A program made the position numbers and the translations under genes. Positions 12,778-15,676 of a stretch of DNA of 15,676 nt are shown here, in pieces; position 1 is the stretch's first letter; every line of letters begins with the position of its first letter. The notes beneath the pieces were generated by a model that saw only the letters and a list, made by a program, of their open reading frames with translations, was not told where the DNA came from and searched no databases. The DNA lies in NCBI RefSeq assembly GCF_040290245.1, contig NZ_PSMQ01000039.1, positions 1 through 15,676 of the forward strand, read 5' to 3'. The stretch is from Thermus_A sp040290245. Its GTDB lineage: Bacteria; Deinococcota; Deinococci; Deinococcales; Thermaceae.

Positions 12778-14016
12778 CTATCCTAGGATGCCCTCAAAGG
12801 CCTTGCGGGTCGCTTCCAAGGCGCCCTCCAGGGCCTGGAGGGCCTGATCGATGTGGTCCTCCTCCACGATCAAGGGGGGCTCGAGGCGGACCACCTTAGG
12901 GTTGTTGAGGCCGAAGGCGGTGAGGACCCCCCGCTCAGCAAGCTCCGCCACGCACAAAGCCCCCACGTCCGCGTCCACGAACTCCAGGCCCACCATCAAC
13001 CCCCGGCCCCGGACCTCCTGGATAAGGTCGGGGTAGGCCTGAGCAAGGGCTTTAAGCCCCTCTATGAGCCGGTTCCCCATCCGGAGCGCCCGCTCAGGCA
13101 GGTTTTCCTCCAGGGTCACCTCGAGGGCGGCCAAAGCGGCCGCACAGGCCAAGGGGTTCCCCCCGAAGGTAGAGGAGTGGACCAGGGGGTTTTTCTTGAA
13201 GACCTCAAAGACCTCCCGCCGCCCCACCACCGCCCCGATGGGCATCACCCCACCCCCCAGGGCTTTGGCCGAGGTGAGGAGGTCCGGGGCCACCGCCTCC
13301 CAGTCCACGCCCCAAAGCCGGCCCGTGCGGCCCAGGCCGGTCTGGACCTCGTCCGCGATCATCAACACCCCCCTCTCGCGGGTGATGCGCCGGACCTCCC
13401 GCAGGTACCCCTCCGGGGGCACCCGGATCCCCCCTTCTCCCTGGATAGGCTCCACAATGACCGCTGCCGTCCTGGGGGTGATCGCCTCCTCAAGTGCCCG
13501 GGCATCCCCGTACGGCACGGCCTTAACCCCAGGGACCAGGGGACGCACCGGGTCCTGGTACTCGGGCTTGGGCGTAAGGGAAAGGGCCCCCATGGTCTTG
13601 CCGTGGAACCCCCCCTCCGTGGTGAGGATCTCGGGCTTTCCGGTGTAGATGCGGGCGAGTTTAAAGGCGGCCTCCACCGCCTCCGCCCCCGAGTTTCCGA
13701 AGAAGACCATCTCGAGGCCCTCTGGGGTGACCTCGGAAAGCCTCGCGGCTAAGCGGGCGGTGGGCTCGGAGACCAGAACCCGCACGGACATGGGCATCCG
13801 GTCCAGCTGGCGCTTGACCGCCTCCACCACTTTGGGGTGGCGGTGGCCCAGGTTCAAGGTTCCGTAAAGCCCCAGGAAGTCTAGGTACCGCTTGCCCGTG
13901 GTATCCCAGACATAAACGCCTTCCGCGTGGCTTTCCACCCGGTCCAATCCGGTAAAGCGAAGCAGGCCTGCCAGGCCGGGGTTGATGTGTTTTTCAAAAA
14001 GGGCAAAGGAGTCCAT
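12778..14016 (-). CDS. class III PLP-dependent aminotransferase (putrescine/ornithine type)
   Basis: The 412-residue cytosolic enzyme transfers an amino group to a 2-oxo acid using pyridoxal phosphate. It shows NSGAEAVEAA (108-117), GGFHGKT, VEPIQGEGG (188-196), ADEVQTGLGRTG with Asp222 for the PLP ring nitrogen, and the PLP-binding Lys251 in TSAKALGGGVMPIGA. STFGGNPLACAAALA and the late LNNPKVVRLEPPL most resemble putrescine and ornithine aminotransferases rather than the ArgD/LysJ type. The substrate is an inference. It starts 9 nt after the thioesterase stop with only weak ribosome-binding matches, consistent with coupling, and rnr follows after one base. Thermus species make unusual long polyamines, which makes a polyamine-related amine a reasonable guess. 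Confidence 0.9.
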   Translation of the reverse strand: MDSFALFEKHINPGLAGLLRFTGLDRVESHAEGVYVWDTTGKRYLDFLGLYGTLNLGHRHPKVVEAVKRQLDRMPMSVRVLVSEPTARLAARLSEVTPEGLEMVFFGNSGAEAVEAAFKLARIYTGKPEILTTEGGFHGKTMGALSLTPKPEYQDPVRPLVPGVKAVPYGDARALEEAITPRTAAVIVEPIQGEGGIRVPPEGYLREVRRITRERGVLMIADEVQTGLGRTGRLWGVDWEAVAPDLLTSAKALGGGVMPIGAVVGRREVFEVFKKNPLVHSSTFGGNPLACAAALAALEVTLEENLPERALRMGNRLIEGLKALAQAYPDLIQEVRGRGLMVGLEFVDADVGALCVAELAERGVLTAFGLNNPKVVRLEPPLIVEEDHIDQALQALEGALEATRKAFEGILG

Positions 14017-14025
14017 CCGCCAAAC

Positions 14026-14418
14026 CTACCCTGATTGTATCATACGCAACCGCTCCAAAAGCGCCGGGCTCATCCGCCCGGCCTTCCCTTGGACCAGACA
14101 GAGGTGCCGCGTCCGGCCCTCGGCCAGGACCTCCCCGCTGCGCAGGACCCGGTAGGAGAAGGAAAGCGCCCGGGGGGAAAGCTCGAGAAGCCGAACCTCC
14201 ACCTCCAAAACCTCTCCAAAATGGGCGGGCTTCCGGTAGGTCAGGCTGAGCTCCACTACCGGAAAGAAAAGGCCCTGCGCCTCGAGCTCGTGGTAGGGCA
14301 GGCCCGCCTTTTCCAGAAGCTCCACCCGGGCGGCCTCAAGGTAGACCACATACGCGGAGTGGTGAACCACCCCCATCTGGTCGGTCTCCGCATACCGGAC
14401 CTTAATCGGAACCCGCAT
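14026..14418 (-). CDS. YbgC/FcbJ-type acyl-CoA thioesterase (hotdog fold)
   Basis: The 130-residue protein is a single hotdog domain. The signature RYAETDQMGVVHHSAYVVYL contains the catalytic Asp (Asp13) of the 4-hydroxybenzoyl-CoA thioesterase family, and EAARVELLEKAG follows on the long helix. LTYRKPAHFGE and the closing TRHLCLV strand are also typical. It should hydrolyse small or aromatic acyl-CoA thioesters; the true substrate is unknown. It overlaps the end of rbfA by 17 nt, with GGAG about 8 nt before the ATG. Its place between a ribosome-assembly gene and an aminotransferase gives no functional hint. Confidence 0.9.
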   Translation of the reverse strand: MRVPIKVRYAETDQMGVVHHSAYVVYLEAARVELLEKAGLPYHELEAQGLFFPVVELSLTYRKPAHFGEVLEVEVRLLELSPRALSFSYRVLRSGEVLAEGRTRHLCLVQGKAGRMSPALLERLRMIQSG

Positions 14419-14683
14419 ACCGCCACTCCAGACGGGGCAGTCGCTTAAGGCGCACCCGGCGGTTCAGGCCGGAAAGAATCCGTTCCGAAGCCCCCGAGAG
14501 GGCTTTAAGGGCTTCCTCAGGCGCAAACAGGGCATCGATATAGACGGTGTAGACCCGGCCATCCGATGAGAGCTCCCCCCGAAGGAGGCTAACCATGAAC
14601 AGCCGGGGGTCCTCCAAAGCCTTCACCTCCTCCCTAAGGGCAAGGAGGAGGCGATGCTCGAGGTGTGCCCTAGCGTGCGCCAT
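14402..14683 (-). CDS. rbfA: 30S ribosome-binding factor A
   Basis: RbfA binds the 16S rRNA neck during late 30S maturation. The 93-residue product is a short RbfA like that of other Thermus species. It opens with AHLEHRLLLALREEVKALEDPRL, given here in part as AHLEHRLL and LEDPRLFMV. It continues with the strand VYTVYIDAL, a helix carrying the ALSGASERI kink typical of the type II KH fold, and RRVRLKRLPRLEW at the end. GGAGG lies 6 nt before the ATG. It overlaps glmM by 14 nt upstream and the thioesterase by 17 nt downstream. RbfA and RsmD (elsewhere in the window) both act on the small subunit. Confidence 0.9.
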   Translation of the reverse strand: MAHARAHLEHRLLLALREEVKALEDPRLFMVSLLRGELSSDGRVYTVYIDALFAPEEALKALSGASERILSGLNRRVRLKRLPRLEWRYAGSD

Positions 14684-15676
14684 CCAAGGCCTCCACCTCC
14701 TTTTGGATCTCCCGGGCCACCTCCTGGATGAGGCCCTGGGGGCCCTCCACCATGACCCGAAGGAGAGGCTCCGTCCCCGAGGGGCGGACGTTGACCCTTC
14801 CCTCCCCCTTCAGCTTTTCCTCAGCCCGGCGCACCGCCTCCTCGAGCCTGGGGTGGGCCATCACCCTCCTTTTGTCCGAGACCCGGACGTTCACCAAGAC
14901 CTGAGGGTAGAGGGGCAGGGCCTCGTACCAGTCGGAAAGGTCTCCACCCATGGCCTTAAGCGCCTTCAGGGTGAGCAAAGCGGTGAGGAGGCCATCCCCG
15001 GTGGGGGCATGGTCGCGGAAGATCACATGTCCGCTCTGCTCCCCCCCGAGGACGAGGGCCTTCTCCTTGAGCATCTCCAAAACGTACCGATCCCCCACCG
15101 CCGCCCGGTAGAAGGCGATCCCCCTCTCCTTCAGTCGGGCCTCCAGGGCCATGTTGCTCATCACGGTGCCTACCACGCCCTCTTCCTTGCGGTATAGCGC
15201 GTTTAGGTAAAGGATGTGGTCCCCGTGGAAAAGCCGCCCTTTCCGGTCCACGAAGACCACCCGGTCCCCGTCCCCGTCAAAGGCCACCCCCAGGTCCAGC
15301 CCCAGCTCCCCCACCAGACGGCTCAGGACCTCCGGGTGGGTGGAGCCGCAGCCCGCGTTGATGTTCCGCCCATCCGGGGCGGTGAAGAGGGGAAAGACCT
15401 CCGCCCCCGCCTTTTGGAAGACCTTGGGGGCCAGGCGGTAGGTGGCGCCGTTGGCCCCGTCCACGCCTATCCTGAGCCCAGAGAGGTCGGGGGCCCGCTC
15501 CAGGAGGAAGTCCATGTAGATCCGCTCCGCCTCCCGGAAATCCCCCACGGTCCCGATGCCCCGGGTGGGGTGGGCCTCCTGCAAAAGGGCCTCGATCTCC
15601 TCCTCCGCCTCGTCGGGGAGCTTCTCGCCGGTGGGCCCAAAGAACTTGATGCCGTTGTCCTGGTAGGGGTTGTGGC
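14670..15676 (-). CDS. glmM: phosphoglucosamine mutase, partial (N-terminus beyond the window)
   Basis: GlmM converts glucosamine-6-phosphate to glucosamine-1-phosphate for UDP-GlcNAc and peptidoglycan synthesis. About 334 residues are visible; roughly the first 100 lie past the right edge. The visible part begins HNPYQDNGIKFFG, directly after the catalytic-serine loop (the ASASHNP motif, whose serine is just outside). The metal-binding DGDGDRVVFVD, the sugar-specificity loop GGEQSGHVIF and the phosphate-binding PSGTEPLLRVMVEG are all intact. An internal TTG at 15584 is not the true start because coding continues upstream in frame. The 3' end overlaps rbfA by 14 nt. It is the most upstream visible gene of a five-gene minus-strand operon whose promoter is outside the window. 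Confidence 0.95.
   Translation of the reverse strand, partial: HNPYQDNGIKFFGPTGEKLPDEAEEEIEALLQEAHPTRGIGTVGDFREAERIYMDFLLERAPDLSGLRIGVDGANGATYRLAPKVFQKAGAEVFPLFTAPDGRNINAGCGSTHPEVLSRLVGELGLDLGVAFDGDGDRVVFVDRKGRLFHGDHILYLNALYRKEEGVVGTVMSNMALEARLKERGIAFYRAAVGDRYVLEMLKEKALVLGGEQSGHVIFRDHAPTGDGLLTALLTLKALKAMGGDLSDWYEALPLYPQVLVNVRVSDKRRVMAHPRLEEAVRRAEEKLKGEGRVNVRPSGTEPLLRVMVEGPQGLIQEVAREIQKEVEALDGAR

Noticed and set aside
12853..13752. Long + strand open frame (299 codons) opposite the aminotransferase
   Set aside because: Antisense shadow of a well-supported gene, with low-complexity Pro/His/Arg composition and no recognisable motif.

Overview
The window comes from a high-GC thermophile of the genus Thermus (Deinococcota) or a very close relative. 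The evidence is the strong G/C bias at third codon positions, tightly overlapping genes, -10 boxes placed 6-8 nt before start codons (leaderless-type starts), and housekeeping proteins (RsmD, CoaD, RbfA, CoaE) that read like their Thermus orthologues. Identification rests on motifs and remembered family consensus; no search was run.

Left part (1-3351): a small exported helical protein on the + strand with its own promoter faces a minus-strand pair, an aldehyde dehydrogenase translationally coupled to an exported PEGA plus seven-bladed WD40-like protein. A possible N-terminus of another divergent gene leaves the window at base 1. Next (3438-5959) is a compact minus-strand operon: a Na/Pi-cotransporter-like membrane protein with a PhoU-like tail, rsmD (16S rRNA guanine methyltransferase) and coaD (CoA synthesis). 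It is preceded by tRNA-Pro(CGG) with its own promoter and terminator-like hairpin.

The accessory island is 6126-7070, between the tRNA promoter and plsY. It appears to hold two decayed IS200/IS605-type TnpB relics in opposite orientation. The + strand relic keeps the N-terminal domain and extreme C-terminus but has lost the RuvC nuclease core, and carries a 33-nt hairpin insert. The minus-strand relic keeps only a short C-terminal motif, a chain of hairpins and a right-end-like hairpin. Both right ends face outward, one next to the tRNA-Pro promoter and one 3 nt from the plsY start codon.

Right part: plsY-like (+) converges on coaE (-). coaE is head-to-head with cca (+), which is followed by a divergent MEMO/AmrB protein with an N-terminal winged-helix/PqqD-like segment. 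That gene converges, with overlapping ends, on the distal end of a tight minus-strand operon: glmM (cut by the window end), rbfA, a YbgC-type thioesterase, a class III aminotransferase and rnr (RNase R). Processes represented are RNA maturation and decay (tRNA-Pro, cca, rsmD, rbfA, rnr), the last two steps of CoA synthesis (coaD, coaE), envelope and lipid precursors (glmM, plsY-like) and amine/aldehyde metabolism.

Most of the window is ordinary core genome. The most unusual signals are the double TnpB relic with orphan omega-RNA-like ends, several proteins with altered active-site motifs (PlsY-like, MEMO, Na/Pi-like, RsmD), and the head-to-head coaE/cca start region.
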